From positions 424,942,483-425,006,482 of the forward strand of contig CM022303.1 of assembly GCA_011799875.1 (NCBI GenBank): a stretch of DNA of 64,000 nt, read 5' to 3'. Both the position numbers and the translations under genes were made by a program. Below are positions 45,231-57,350 of the stretch, piece by piece. Below the pieces are notes generated by a model, which did not search any database, was not told the DNA's origin, and worked only from the letters and a program-made list of their open reading frames with translations. Origin of the DNA: Thinopyrum elongatum. Taxonomy: Eukaryota > Streptophyta > Magnoliopsida > Poales > Poaceae. Each line of letters opens with the position of its first letter. Within the stretch, counting starts at the first letter, position 1.

Positions 45231-45644
45231 ATGCCCGTTGTCTTAGTTAAAATAGGAGATCATTGTTATCATGGTTTATGTGACTTAGGTGCTAGAGTGA
45301 GTGCTATTCCTTTTACCTTATATCGAGAAATTATGAATGACATAGCACCCGCTGAAATAGAAGACATAGATGTTACTATTAAACTTGCTAATAGAGACAC
45401 CATCACACCACTGGGGATTGTTAGAGATGTTGAAGTCTTGTGTGGGAAAATAAAATACCCTACTGATTTTCTAGTTCTTGGTTCCCCACAAGATGATTTT
45501 TGTCCCATTATTTTTGGTAGACCTTTCTTGAACACCGTGAATGCCAAAATAGATTGTGAAAAACAAACTGTCTGTGTTAGCTTTGGTAATGAGTCTCATG
45601 AGTTTAATTTCTCCAAGTTTAGTAGACAACCTCATAAGAAATAA
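45231..45644 (+). pseudogene. Element A aspartic protease region
   Basis: It contains the catalytic motif region HGLCDLGARVSAIPFTLY and the later FCPIIFGRPFLNTVNAKIDC. The active-site triad reads D-L-G, as in related Athila-type proteases. It stays in the gag frame but is cut off upstream by frameshifts and downstream by a stop (45642-45644). Confidence 0.85.
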
Positions 45645-45791
45645 TTACCTAGTAAGGATGAAATAATTAGTCTTGCTTCTATTGCCGTGCCTCCTACTAA
45701 TCCACTAGAACAATATTTGCCAGACCATGAAAATGATATGCATATGCATGAAAGAAATGAAATAGATAAAAATTTCTTTGAATAACGACCT

Positions 45792-46732
45792 ATGCTCAAA
45801 CACAATTTGCCTATTGAAACTCTAGGAGGTGCTCCTCCACCTAAAGGTGATCCTGTGTTTGAATTAAAACAACTGCCTGACACTTTGAAATATGCTTATC
45901 TTGATGAGAAAAAGATATATCCTGTTATTATTAGTGCTAACCTTTCAGAACATGAAGAAGAAAGATTATTGAAAATTCTGAAGAAGAACCGTGCTGCTAT
46001 TGGATATACTCTTGATGATCTTAAGGGCATTAGTCCCACTCTCTGTCAGCACAAGATTAATATGGAACCTGATGCTAAACCCGTTGTTGATCATCAACGA
46101 CGTTTGAATCCTAAGATGAAAGAAGTGGTAAGAACTGAAATATTAAAGCTTCTGGAAGCAGGTATAATCTATCCCATAGCTGATAGTAGATGGGTAAGTC
46201 CCATTCATTGTGTCCCTAAGAACGGAGGTATTACTGTTGTTCCTAATGATAAAAATGAATTCATTCCACAAAGAATTGTTACTGGCTATAGAATGGTAAT
46301 TTATTTTAGAAAATTAAATAAAGCCACTAGAAAAGATCATTACCCCTTGCCTTTTATTGATCAAATGTTGGAAAGATTATCTAAGCAAACACACTTTTGT
46401 TTTCTGGATGGATATTCTTATTTTTCTCAAATACCTGTTTCACAACCTGATTAAGAGAAAACCACCTTTACTTGCCCTTTTGGAACTTATGCTTATAGAC
46501 GTATGCCTTTTGGTTTATGCAATGCACCTGCTACCTTTCAAAGATGTATGGCTGCTATATTCTCTGATTTTTGTGAAAAGATTGTTGAGGTTTTCATGGA
46601 TGATTTTTCTGTTTATGGAACTTCTTTTGATGATTGCTTGAGCAACCTTGATCGTGTTTTGCAGTGATGTGAGCAAACTAATCTTGTCTTGAATTGGAAA
46701 AATTGCCACTTTATGGTTAATGAAGGTTTATC
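45792..46732 (+). pseudogene. Element A reverse transcriptase
   Basis: It contains the N-terminal RT region (LLEAGIIYPIADSRWVSPIH, VIYFRKLNKATRKDHYPLPF), RRMPFGLCNAPATFQRCM and the catalytic FMDDFSVYG. In-frame stops at 46452-46454 (TAA) and near 46664 (TGA), plus a one-base deletion near 46725, break it. It copies element RNA into DNA in intact relatives; this one is dead. Confidence 0.9.
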
Positions 46733-47557
46733 TTGGGGCATAAAATTTCTGAACGAGGTATTGAGGTGGATAAAGCTAAAGTTGATGCAATTGAGAAAAT
46801 TCCATGTCCTATAGATATTAAAGGTATTCGTAGTTTCCTTGGTCATGCTGGTTTCTATAGGAGGTTTATTAAAGACTTCTCCAAAATTTCTAGGCCTCTT
46901 ACAAATCTTTTACAAAACGATGTTCCATTTGTTTTTTATGATGATTGTGTAGAAGCCTTTGAAACACTTAAGAAAGCCTTAACTTCTGCACCTATTGTTC
47001 AACCACCTGATTGGAACTTGCCTTTTGAAATTATGTGTGATGCTAGTGATTATGCTGTTGGTGTTGTTCTAGGACAAAGAGTTGATAAGAAATTAAATGT
47101 TATTCATTATGCTAGCAAAACTCTAGACATTGCCCACATAAATTATGCTACTACTGAAAAAGAATTTTTAGCAGTTGTTTTTGCTTGTGACAAATTTAGG
47201 TCTTACATTGTTCATTCCAAAGTAACTGTTCACACTGGTCATGCTGCTATTAAATATCTTATAGAAAAGAAAGATGCTAAACCTAGACTCATTAGGTGGG
47301 TTCTTTTGCTACAAGAATTTTATTTACATATTACTGATAGAAAAGGAGCTAAGAACCCCATAACTGATAACTTGTCTAGGTTAGAGAATATTCTTGATGA
47401 CCCACTACCTATTGATGATAGCTTTCCTGATGAACAACTAGCTGCAATAAATGTTTCTCAAAACACTCCGTGGTATGCTAACTATGTTAATTATATTGTT
47501 GCTAAATATATACCACCTAGTTTCACATACCAACAAAAGAAAAAAATTCTTCTATGA
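46733..47557 (+). pseudogene. Element A RNase H with a lost catalytic residue
   Basis: RT-RNaseH linker ([37 protein letters not shown]) is followed by RNase H motifs [10 protein letters not shown] (first Asp) and [16 protein letters not shown] (Glu). The third catalytic position reads HTGHAAIKY, where relatives normally have Asp in place of Gly. The frame ends at a run of A's near 47545, where a frameshift begins. Confidence 0.88.
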
Positions 47558-47690
47558 TTTAAGACATTACTTTTGGGATGACCCACATCTTTATAAAGAA
47601 GGAGTGGATGGTATTATTAGACGTTGTGTACCTAAGCATGAACAGGAACAAATCCTACGGAAATGTCACTCCGAAGCTTATGGAGGGCAT
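47558..47690 (+). pseudogene. Element A integrase N-terminus, cut by element B
   Basis: The frame shifted by one base continues with the HHCC zinc motif (RRCVPKHEQEQILRKCHSEA, then YGGH). It stops at position 47690 because element B's LTR starts at 47691. The rest of integrase should lie to the right of this window. Confidence 0.85.
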
Positions 47691-49094
47691 TGATACGTCT
47701 CCATCGTATCTACTTTTCCAAACTCTTTTAGCCTTGTTTTGGACTCTAATTTGCATGATTTGAATGGAACTAACCTGGACTGACGCTGTTTTCCGCAGAA
47801 TTGCCATGGTGTTATTTTTGTGCATAAACAAAAGTTCTCGGATTGACCAGAAAATTTACGAAGAATATTTTTGGAATATATAAAAAATACTGGCGCAAGA
47901 ATTATCCAGAGGGGGGCCACCCAGAGGCCACAAGCCCTGGGGGTGCGCCCACCCCCCTGGGGCGCGCCCTGCAAGCTTGTGGGCCCCCTAGAGACCCTCC
48001 GACCTCAACTCCAACTCCATATAACCCTATTCGGGGAGAGAAAAATTAGAGAGAAGGGTTCATCACGTTTTATGATACGGAGCCGCTCCGCCTCCCGTTC
48101 TTCCTCAGGAGGGCTGACGTGGAGTCTGTTTTGGGCTCCGGAATGGGGGATTCGTCACCATCATCATCACCAACCTTCCTCCATCACCAATTTCATGATG
48201 CTCACCGCCGTGCGTGAGTAATTCCATCGTAGGCTTGCTGGACGGTGATGGGTTGGATGAGATTTATCATGTAATCGAGTTAGTTTTGCTAGGGTTTGAT
48301 CCCTAGTATCCACTATGTTTTGAGATTGATGTTGCTATGACTTTGATATGCTTAATGCTTGTCACTAGGGCCCGAGTGCCATGATTTCAGATCTGAACCT
48401 ATTATGTTTTCATGAATATATATGTGTTCTTGATCCTATCTTGCAAGTTGTAGACACCTATTACGTGTTATGATCCGCATACCCCAATGTGACAATAATT
48501 GGGATTCTTTCTGGTGATTACCGTAGTTTGAGGAATTCATGTATTCACTAAGTGCTAATGCTTTGGTCCGGTTCTCTATTAAAAGGAGGCCTTAATATCC
48601 CTTAGTTTCCATTAGGACCCCGCTGCCACGGGAGGGTAGGACAAAAGATGTCATGCAAGTTCTTTTCCATAAGCATGTATGACTATATACGGAATACATG
48701 CCTACATTATATTGATGAATTGGAGCTAGTTCTGTGTCACCCTAGGTTATAACTGTTGCATGATGAACGCCATCCGACACAATTATCATTGCCGATCCAT
48801 TGCCTACGAGCTTTTCACATATTGATCTTTGCTAAGTTACTTCCGTTGCTACTGCTGTCACAATTGCTGCAAAACTGCTACTGTTACTTTTGCCACCGTT
48901 ATCGTTACTTCCATACTACTTTGCTACTAAATACTTTGCTGCAGATATTAAGTCTTTCAGGTGTGGTTGAATTGACAACTCAGCTGCTAATACTTGAGAA
49001 TATTCTTTGGCTCCCCTTGTATCGAATCAACAAATTTGGGTTGAATACTCTACCCTCGAAAACTGTTGCGATCCCCTATACTTGTGGGTTATCA
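47691..49094 (+). repeat. Element B 5' LTR
   Basis: 1404 bp, bounded TGATACGTCTCC...GGTTATCA. A GC-rich block (GGCCACAAGCCC ... GCGCCCACCCCC ... GGCGCGCCC, 47915-47990) precedes a CCATATAACCC TATA-like site near 48018. Confidence 0.88.
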
Positions 49095-49105
49095 AGACCT
49101 TTTTC

Positions 49106-49124
49106 TGGCGTCATTGCCGGGGAG
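49106..49124 (+). promoter_or_regulatory. Element B primer-binding site
   Basis: TGGCGTCATTGCCGGGGAG, 11 bases inside the LTR. Same Asp-type site as element A, with different single changes. Confidence 0.8.
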
Positions 49125-49172
49125 CATAGCTCTATTCTCTGAGTCACTTGGAATTTATATCTGTTGATCATT

Positions 49173-51907
49173 ATGAAGAATTTGAAAGATACCAAAACCA
49201 AGATCTATCCCTCTACTATGAGGGGAGGTAAGGAACTGCCATCTAGCTCTGCACTTGATTCACCTTCTGTTATGAGTAAATTTGCGACACCACCACCTGC
49301 TATTGATTCTGATTTGTCGCAAATAATTGATGATGCTACTTCTGCTATGCATGATGCTTACATTGATACTACTGCTTTGCTTGATAATACTGTGCCACCG
49401 GGTGAATTTCTTGATGAACAAATTGCTAGAGTTAATGCTGAAACTGATGATATTTCTGAAACTGAACACTTTGAGACACCTGCTAGACCTAGCTCTCCTA
49501 GATATGAATTGCCTGATATACCCGAGGGTTATGGTATGGATGGAGAGGTATCTAGGGACTTTCTTGCTTGTAAAGATAGAGATGATCTGAAGGAATTTCT
49601 ATGCAAGTGGAAAGAAAAATCTTTGAATGCTAGAATGTAATATGATCCTAAGTTTGCTACTTCACTTATATATGTTACTGATAAGGATTATGAATTCTCT
49701 GTTGATCCTGAGTTAATTACTTTGGTTGAATCTGATCCTTTCCATGGTTATGAATCTGAAACTTTTGTGGCACATCTTACTAAATTGATTGACATAGCCA
49801 CCCTATTTGCTCATGAGGAAAAAAATTGCTATTACTATATTCTTAAGTTGTTTCCTTTCTCATTAAAGGGTGATGCTAAGATATGGTTTAATTCTCTTGC
49901 TCCTGGTTGTGTGCATAGTCCCCAGGATATGATTTATTATTTCTTTGAAAAATATTTTCCTGCTCATAAGAAACAAGCTGCCTTACAGGAAATATTTAAC
50001 TTTGTGCAAATTAAAGAAGAGAGTCTCGCACAAGCTTGGGGGAGGCTTCTCCAATTAGTTAATGCTTTGCCTGATCACCCTCTCAAGAAAAATGAAATAC
50101 TCGATATCTTTTATAATGGACTAACCGATGCTTCTAGGGACCACCTAGATAGTTGTGCTGGTTGTGTTTTCAGGAACGAACTGTTGAGCAAGCTGAAGTG
50201 ATGTTGAATAATATATTGAGTAATGATAATGATTGGACTCTTCCTGAACCAACTCCTAAGCCAACTCCGAAGATAAGAGGTATTCTATTTCTCAGTCCTG
50301 AAGATATGCAAGAGGCAAAGAAATCTATGAAAGAAAAAGGTATTAAAGCTGAAGATGTTAAGAATTTACCACCTATTGAAGAAATTCATGGTCTTGGTAA
50401 CCCGACACAGGTAGTAAAGGTAAATTCTCTCGATAGATTTGATGAAGGTGATATTCCTTATAATAAGTCTGCTAGTCAATGCTTGGATGAATTTGATAAC
50501 TTTATTGTTGAACAAGAAAATTTCAATGCTTATGTTAGTAGACAATTGAAACGTAATGCTTACATGCTTGACTGCTTGGGTGACTATATGTGTAGAACTG
50601 TTAATGATCTTAAGCTTATTAGTAAACATGCTTCCGTGGTAAAAACTCAAGTAGAGCAAGTTCTCAAGGCACAGAATGATTTGTTGAGTGAGTTGAATAG
50701 TAAGAACAATGATCATGCTGTTAGAGTTATGACTAGAGGTGGTAAAATGACTCAGGAACCTTTGTATCCTGAAGGTCATCCTAAGAGAATTGAGCAGGAT
50801 TCTCAGAGAATTAATACTGATGCACCTAGTCCTTCGAGGAGGAAAAAGAAAATGGATAGAACTTTGCATGCTTCTAGTGAACCTGTTATTGACACACCTG
50901 AGAATCCAAATGATATTTCTATTTCTGATGTTGAGACACAATCTGATGATGAACATGAACCTAGTGATAATATTAATAATGATGTTCATGTTGATGCTTA
51001 ATATAGTAATGATAATGATGTGGAGATCAAACCTGCTGTTGATCTTGATAACCCACAACCTAAGAATAAGCGTTATGATAAGAGTGACTTTTTTGCTAGG
51101 AAGCATGGTAAAGAAAGAGAACCATGGGTTCAGAAACCCATGCCCTTTCCTCCTAAACCATCCAAGAAAAAGGATGATGAGGATTTTGAGCGCTTTGTTG
51201 AAATGCTTAGACCTGTCTTTTTGCGTATGCGTTTGACTCATATTTTGAAAATGTCTCCTTATGCTAAGTATATGAAAGATATTATTACAAATAAAAGAAA
51301 GATACCAGAAGCTAAAATTTCCACCATGCTTGCTAATTATACTTTTAAAGGTGGAATACCAAAGAAACTAGGAGATCCAGGAATACCAACTATACCATGC
51401 TGCATTAAAAGAAATTATGTTAAAACTACTTTATGTGATTTGGGAATCGGTGTTAGTGTTATGCCTTTCTCTTTGTATCGTAGACTTGATTTGAATAAGT
51501 TGACACCTACTGAAATCTCTTTGCAAATGGCTGATAAATCAACTGCTATACCCATCGGTATTTGTGACAATGTGCCTGTTGTGGTTGCAAATGTTACTAT
51601 TTTAACGGACTTTGTTATTCTTGATATACCCGAGGACGACAGTATGTCGATCATCCTTGGTAGACCCTTTTTGAATACTGCAGGGGCTGTTATTGATTGC
51701 AGCAAGGGCAATGTCACTTTTCATGTTAATGGTAATGAGCACACGGTACACTTTCCGAAGAAACAACCTCAAGTTAATAGCATCAACTCTATTGGAAAAA
51801 TTTCAACTATTGCTATTGGAGGTTTTGAATTCCCTATTCCTACTGTCAAAAAGAAATATGATATTCTTATTTTTGGGGACATGCATATCCCCGTTGAGGT
51901 AACCTAG
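49173..51907 (+). pseudogene. Element B Gag-protease
   Basis: An ATG at 49173 (MKNLKDTKTKIYPSTMRGGK) starts an acidic region. The capsid core (HLTKLIDIATLFAHEEKNCY, LKGDAKIWFNSLAPG, ESLAQAWGRLLQLV) lies at 49722-50150. An Asp/Glu-rich spacer leads to an aspartic protease (TLCDLGIGVSVMPFSLY; SIILGRPFLNTAGAVIDC) ending at 51907. Lesions: TAA at 49638-49640, a frameshift near 50155-50185 and TAA at 50999-51001. Everything else stays in frame, so the copy is young compared with A. The active-site loop reads D-L-G-I rather than D-L-G-A. Confidence 0.87.
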
Positions 51908-52700
51908 TGTTATTCGAAAATTCTCCGATATCATGTCATTCGGAAGAAGTTTGTTAATAAGACTTGATCATCCTTGTTAATGGATTCCTTTTAATGGGCA
52001 AGAGATGGATGAATTTAGAAAGCATAACTTTCTGTACCCACTTTTTACTTTTTGTTATTTAGAATAAATAAAGCAAAATACTACTATTTGTCTGTTTTCT
52101 GAATTATCCGTGCAATAAAAAATGTCCTGAAAATAAAAGTTCTCCAAATGCTCTGAAAATTTAGTATGATTTTTTATAGAATATTTAAGAATTTTTGGCA
52201 CTGAGAACACACCAGGGGGCAGCACTAGTGGGCCACAAGCCCACAGGGCGCGCCCACCCCCCAAGGCGCGCCCAGGTGGCTTGTGGGTCCCACGTGGGTG
52301 CCCCTCACTTATTCCAGCACCCATTCACTTTGTCCTCCTCCATAAAAAATCCCACCATTGCTCAAACCCGTGTTCTAGCTCATTTTGCTGCCATTTTCGA
52401 TCTCCTTGCTCAAAGCTCCATTCGCAAAACTGTTTTGGGAGATTGTTCTTCAGTATGTGACTCCTCCAACGGTCCAATCAGCTTTTGTTCTAGTGCTTTA
52501 TATATTGCAATTTTTTGCTGCTGTGGTGACCTTGTTCTTGAGCTTGCATGTCAAATTTATATGGCCCAAAGTAGTTTTGATGCATGATATAGCCTCTAGA
52601 CACTTGTGGGAGTAGTTGCTATCAATTTTATTGAGTTTTGTTCACTTTTATTTTGAGTCACTAAAAATTTAAGAAATTTTCAGAGAAGAGGAAAGAAATA
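51908..52700 (+). promoter_or_regulatory. Non-coding stretch with an LTR-like promoter block before the extra ORF
   Basis: A block at 52205-52295 (GGCCACAAGCCC, GGGCGCGCCCACCCCCC, GGCGCGCCC, GCTTGTGGGTCCC) repeats the wording and order of the element's own LTR block at 47915-47990. It is preceded by a similar AT-rich stretch (AAAGTTCTC, GAATATTT-AAG) and followed by CCATAAAAAATCCC, a TATA-like site. This suggests a second promoter. Confidence 0.55.
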
Positions 52701-52929
52701 ATGAAGAGATGGTTAAGGGGTTCTTCAAGCTGGAATACAAATGAAAATGAAAATGAGGAGAAGAAGAAACCCAAGTACAACCTTCCTCGCACTGCGGAGG
52801 TTCGGCCGTGTGAATGGCCAAGTGATGCATTCTTGAGGGCGGCCGGAATTTATGATGATTTCTATTATTTGGCGGAGAATGCAGGCATCACCGACTTCCT
52901 CCAAGATAGGTGTGAACAACACCTCCTAC
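52701..52929 (+). pseudogene. Element B extra ORF (Athila ORF-1-like), split by element C
   Basis: An ATG at 52701 (MKRWLRGSSSWNTNENENEE) opens a protein with KPKYNLPRTAEVRPCEWPSD and LRAAGIYDDFYYLAENAGIT. From memory this matches a widespread Athila-type ORF of unknown function. It is interrupted after 52929 by element C. The remainder continues, in a compatible frame, from 63865 to the right edge. Confidence 0.75.
52925..52929. other. Left target duplication of element C (CCTAC)
   Basis: CCTAC here and at 63860-63864 immediately bracket element C, as expected for integration of a Gypsy element. Confidence 0.92.
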
Positions 52930-55900
52930 TATGACGCCCCCGGCTCAATCGTGCAATAATCATACACGCAAATGCACACGATCAAGCCTAAGGACTCACG
53001 GGAAGATATCACAACACAACTCTAAAACATAAATAAAGTCATACAAGCTTTATATTACAAGCCAGGGGCCTCGAGGGCTCGAATACATAAGCTTGCGTAC
53101 AAGCGTCAGCAGAAGCATCAGATATCTGAGTACAGATATGAAAGAAAACACAGATAGGCCCTTAGAAGGTGGGGCAAAAGAAAACACTACGATCGAAAGG
53201 TGCAGGCCTCCTGCCTGGGACCCTCCGATCCTACTCCTGGTCGTCAGCCAACTCGTAGTAGTATCCACCCTCGGGGTAGTAGTAGCAATCGTCGGCGGGG
53301 GCAGCCATCTCAGGGGCTCCGTCATCTGGTTGCATCAAAAGGATATGGGGGAAAAAGAAAGCAAAGCAACCGTGAGTACTCATCCGAAGTACTCAGCAAG
53401 CAAGGATCTACACTACATATGCAATATTATCAAAGGGAAGCTGTATATGTGGACTGGGCTGCAGAAATGCCAGAATAGAGAGAAGGCCTAGTCCTATCGA
53501 AGACTAACATCTTCAGTGGTCTTGCAGCAATAGAAGAGAGTAGATCAGCTCAGTATAAAGTAGTAGTAACATTAAGTCTCAACCTCAGCCAGAGATCCTT
53601 CCTCGACTCCCTGCGAGAGAGCAATCCCAGAGCCATACAGTCATCAACCTCGTCCTGAGATCCCTTCTCGACTCCATGCGAGAAGCAATCCCAGAGCCAT
53701 ATATCCAGGTCTCATCTCAAGTTCTAGTTATATCGATCGGGATACAACTCCGAGTGTCCTTTACCGTAGGACCGGCTATCGATAGATGTGTTCTTCCCTG
53801 CAGGGGTGCACCAACTTACCCACCACGCTCGCTTCACTCCGGCCTGACACACTTTCCTGGGTCATGCCCGGCCTCGGCAAAACGATACACCACAACCCTA
53901 CCTACAGCTCAGCAGAGAGGTCCCCGTCGGTCTATATCCTAAGCGCTCAGGGGTCTTGGGCCATCGCCCTGTGCACTCCGGGTCAGTGTGTGCAGGGTCG
54001 GGACGAGCACCACCTTAGTCCTGGATGGCACTGGCCCGGCCCGGCCACGAGGCTGAACTGGACGTCTGACAAAGCTTTCGGCTGATGCATACGATCCAGA
54101 GTGCCCATAACTCTTCCCACGTGATGGTTAGTGCTATCAGGCCAGAGGCCTGCTCGGATCAAATATCCAAATCGTTGGCGGTCTAGGGGCTTGCGGTAAC
54201 AAGCAGAGACTCATGATCGATGTGACCCCGTCGCCCCGTCTCGAGGACTTGCGGCAAGGGCCGAGAATGCCCGGCCACACCTCGTATTCATCACTCGGGC
54301 ACCATCCAGGCAACCCGTCTTCACATCACACGCGGGTACCCCTCAGGGTCGACCCGCCTTCCAAGTAACAGTGTAAAGTCCAAGTATTCGTGTGTCCATA
54401 ACATCAGGGAATCCGAGGTATCACCCTCGTTGGATTCCTACTTGATGTATCTGTCAAGGTAAACTCAGAGGAATCACCCTCGATGGGTTCACATTTGAGG
54501 TGTTGCACGACAGCGTCGTTATCGGAAATGGTGAAGGAGGAATCACCCTCGATGACCACGACCGAATAGCTACTCCACAGAGTTAACATCAGAAGTGCTA
54601 CATGAGGTATCACCCTCGGCACTCGATAGTAACGCTGCAGTGTCGTTACAACTAAGGGGGGTGAGGTGCGGTGCTGGGGCCTGGTCGTTGAGTCTTCAGA
54701 TGATCCAGCGGGGCAATCGGGACAAGTGGGGTCACTGCTAGGTCTCTACCCAGCCTATACTAAGCAGTTTAGGATATGCAGGTAATTATCAACAACAGGT
54801 TACAATAAATAGGCTATGCATCAGAATAGGTAAAGCAGTAGCAGCAGCAATTCTAATGCAAGCATGAGAAAATAGAATAGGCGATATCGGGATGATAAAA
54901 GGGGGGGCTTGCCTGGTTGCTCGGCGGCAAGGGCAAGGTCATCAACGGTGTCGTCGGGCTCCTGAACTGCGTCGGTCTCGGGGACTATGTCTGTAGCGGG
55001 GTCTACCGAGAGAGAAGAGGGGGAGGAAACAGTAAATATAGACCAAACAAGAGCATAACATGACAATACACAGAGCTAGGGGTGTCCTATCGCAGTGCTA
55101 CACGATATAGGTGAAGAGGGAAAACATCCGGGAATGTTTTCCCGAAGTTCCGCATTTTCGGACAGACGAACCGGAGGGGGATTGTTGCATGTTCACTATG
55201 CTAGGGACGTGTGGCGGATGAACGGACCGCGTATTCAGATTCGTCTCGTCGTTCTGAGCAACTTTCATGTACAAAGTTTTTCCATCGGAGTTACGGATTA
55301 TTTTCTAAAGATTTTAGCATTTTCAGAAATTATTTAAATTATCAGAAATAACCAGAAAAGGAAATATGACGTCAGCAGGACGTCAAGATGACGTCATCAG
55401 TCAACTGCGGCTGACTAGAGTCAAACCGGACCAGTGGGTCCCACTGGTTAGTGACTGGACTAATTAACAGAGTTAAATTAATTAATCTAATTCTAATCAA
55501 CTAGCGGGACCCACCTGTCAGTGTCTTATACTAATTACAATTAGTTTAAATTCGAATTAGGGTTAATTAGGCGCTGGGGCCCGCAGGTCAGTGACAGCGG
55601 TTGACCAGTCAGTAGGGTTGACTGGTCAACCCAGTCGACCGGGCCCCACCGGGCCCGTCGTCAGCGACCCATTGGGGGTGCCACGTCGGCGCCATGTCGG
55701 ACCAGCACCGGAGTGAGCTCCGACGACGCGGTTTGCAGCGGAGGGGCTCGGGACCTCACCGGAAATGCGCCACAGGGGGCCGTTTCGAGCGCGGCCATGC
55801 TTGTTCGGAAGCGGGAGGAGTGGCGCGTCTAGCTGTGGCCTCAGTTCGGGCTGGGGCGCCCTACAACGATGGCGGTGGCGAGCACGGGTGACGGCGGCGC

Positions 55901-57095
55901 TCGGGTGGTGTTGGCAACGGCGAAGCAGGGCTCGAGGAGGTACGCGCGTGCGCGCATTGGGTTCACGGGGAGAAGCTGAGCCGAACCGCGTGCCCGAATG
56001 GGCATGAAAGCAACTAGGGCGACGGTGACGTGCTTCACGGCGGATCACGGATCGGCCATTGCCGGCGACAGCGTCAGAGGCAGCAAAACAGGGAGGTGGC
56101 AGAGGGGAAACGCTGCGGGGCTCACCTAGCGGCTCAAGAAAGGCCCTTGGCAGATTTGTAGCGCAGGGGAGCTCGGGGTCGACGGGGATTGCTGGCGACG
56201 GAGAAGATGAAGCCGAGGTTGATCCCGTCCTTGCGGTCCTCCTCGAACTCAAAGGCGAAGCGCAGTCGAAGGAGTCGGGCGAGGCGGAGCAGACGGGCAT
56301 GTCGGAGTGACGAACGGGAGGCGGTGGCCGCGCTAGCCCACGGCCATGGCGGCGGCGGCTTTTGGAGAGGTGGGGAACAAGAGGGAGGGGGCGCACGGGG
56401 GGGGGGGGAATGGGTAGCAGCTAGGGTTCGAGGAGACGGGCGAGGGGCTCTTACCCACTAGGCGGGCGCGGGGCGGCGCGGTGTCGAGTGAGGAGAAGGG
56501 GGGGGGTGCGGTGTGCGGTGAGGGCGACAGCGAGCGGGGGCGGTGATCAGAGGAGGAAGGAGGGGACAGGCGCGGGGAGTGGGCTGGGCCGGCACTGTGG
56601 ACTTAGGTCCAGTGCCCTGGGCCTTTTTCTTTTCTCTCTTTTCTTTTCTGTTTTCTTCTGTTTTTCTTTTTAGTTCCTGTTTTGCAAATTGTTTAGCCCC
56701 AAATAGACTTTTGCAAAATAGGTGAACTAGCCACATATTTATAGTGTTATTTCTAGCTCTGTTATAAAAAGGTTTGGAGGCAAATGAATTTTATTCGGAT
56801 TTTAAATAAATGAATATGGATTAATTATCTCTGTTTTGTTGCTGTTAGAGTCAATTAATTAATTTAGTAAAAGTTGGTTATAATTTTAGAATTGTCTCTG
56901 GATTATTTGCTATTTAATGAACATTTTAGATTCTGATTTGAACAACTTTTATTTTCCCTTTTAGTTTGAATTTCCAATTGAATTTGAATCAAACTAAAAG
57001 GGATATGATCCAAATGATGTTTAAGCATTGTTGATCATGATGACATGGCACTATCAAAAGGGGAATTACTGTAGCCAACCACTGGGGGTGTTACA
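52930..57095 (-). repeat. Element C 3' LTR
   Basis: 4166 bp. The outermost base pair reads TA instead of TG at 52930-52931, a C-to-T type change on the LTR strand. Contains the same blocks as the other LTR, including repeated ATCACCCTCG and the GC-rich centre (55620-56600). Confidence 0.93.
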
Positions 57096-57312
57096 AATCT
57101 CCTCCACTAATAAGAGTTCTCGTCCAGAGAATTAAGAGGGAGACTGAAAGAAAGCGGGGTATTCTTGGAAGTTCTTCCGAAGAAACATTCGGAAAATCTC
57201 GAACGACTGGAATGTTTTCGATCTCCTCAAGCAGAGAAGCGTTCAAGGCATTCAAGGTGTATATTTTAGCCTCACCATTTTGAGTTATCTGGTCTTGGTA
57301 ATTCACTAGCAC
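57091..57312 (-). pseudogene. Element C pre-RT remnant
   Basis: A short frame includes IENIPVVRDFPNVSSEELPR, the region that in Gypsy elements lies just before reverse transcriptase. The RT itself is missing. It ends at the LTR, showing the deletion removed everything after this point. Confidence 0.65.
57096..57107 (-). promoter_or_regulatory. Element C polypurine tract
   Basis: GTGGAGGAGATT on the minus strand lies directly upstream of the 3' LTR start (TGTAACACC). It serves as the plus-strand DNA primer in intact relatives. Confidence 0.75.
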
Positions 57313-57350
57313 AGCTGACTAACAGAGTATTCATTTACTCATAATGAAGG

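Larger units (their letters stand above)
43407..47690 (+). mobile_element. Athila-type Gypsy element A, truncated both ends by nesting
   Basis: On the left it is cut inside its LTR by the CACTA; on the right it is interrupted within integrase by element B. Order: partial 5' LTR (43407-43981), Asp-type primer site, gag, protease, reverse transcriptase, RNase H, integrase N-terminus. All are on the plus strand and share one original frame, now broken by many stops and frameshifts. The order protease-RT-RNaseH-integrase is that of Gypsy elements. Confidence 0.88.
47691..52929 (+). mobile_element. Athila-like element B, left part (gag-protease plus extra ORF, no RT)
   Basis: 5' LTR (47691-49094), primer site, gag-protease (49173-51907), a non-coding stretch and an extra ORF (52701 onward). 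No reverse transcriptase or integrase is found between protease and the extra ORF, so it is a non-autonomous, LARD-like member. Its insertion site in A has GGCAT immediately left; the matching copy would be beyond the right edge. Element C interrupts it at 52929/52930 and it resumes at 63865. Confidence 0.85.

Noticed and set aside
50366..51241. 291-codon minus-strand frame
   Set aside because: Antisense shadow of the element B gag-protease; Ile/Asn-rich with no domain.
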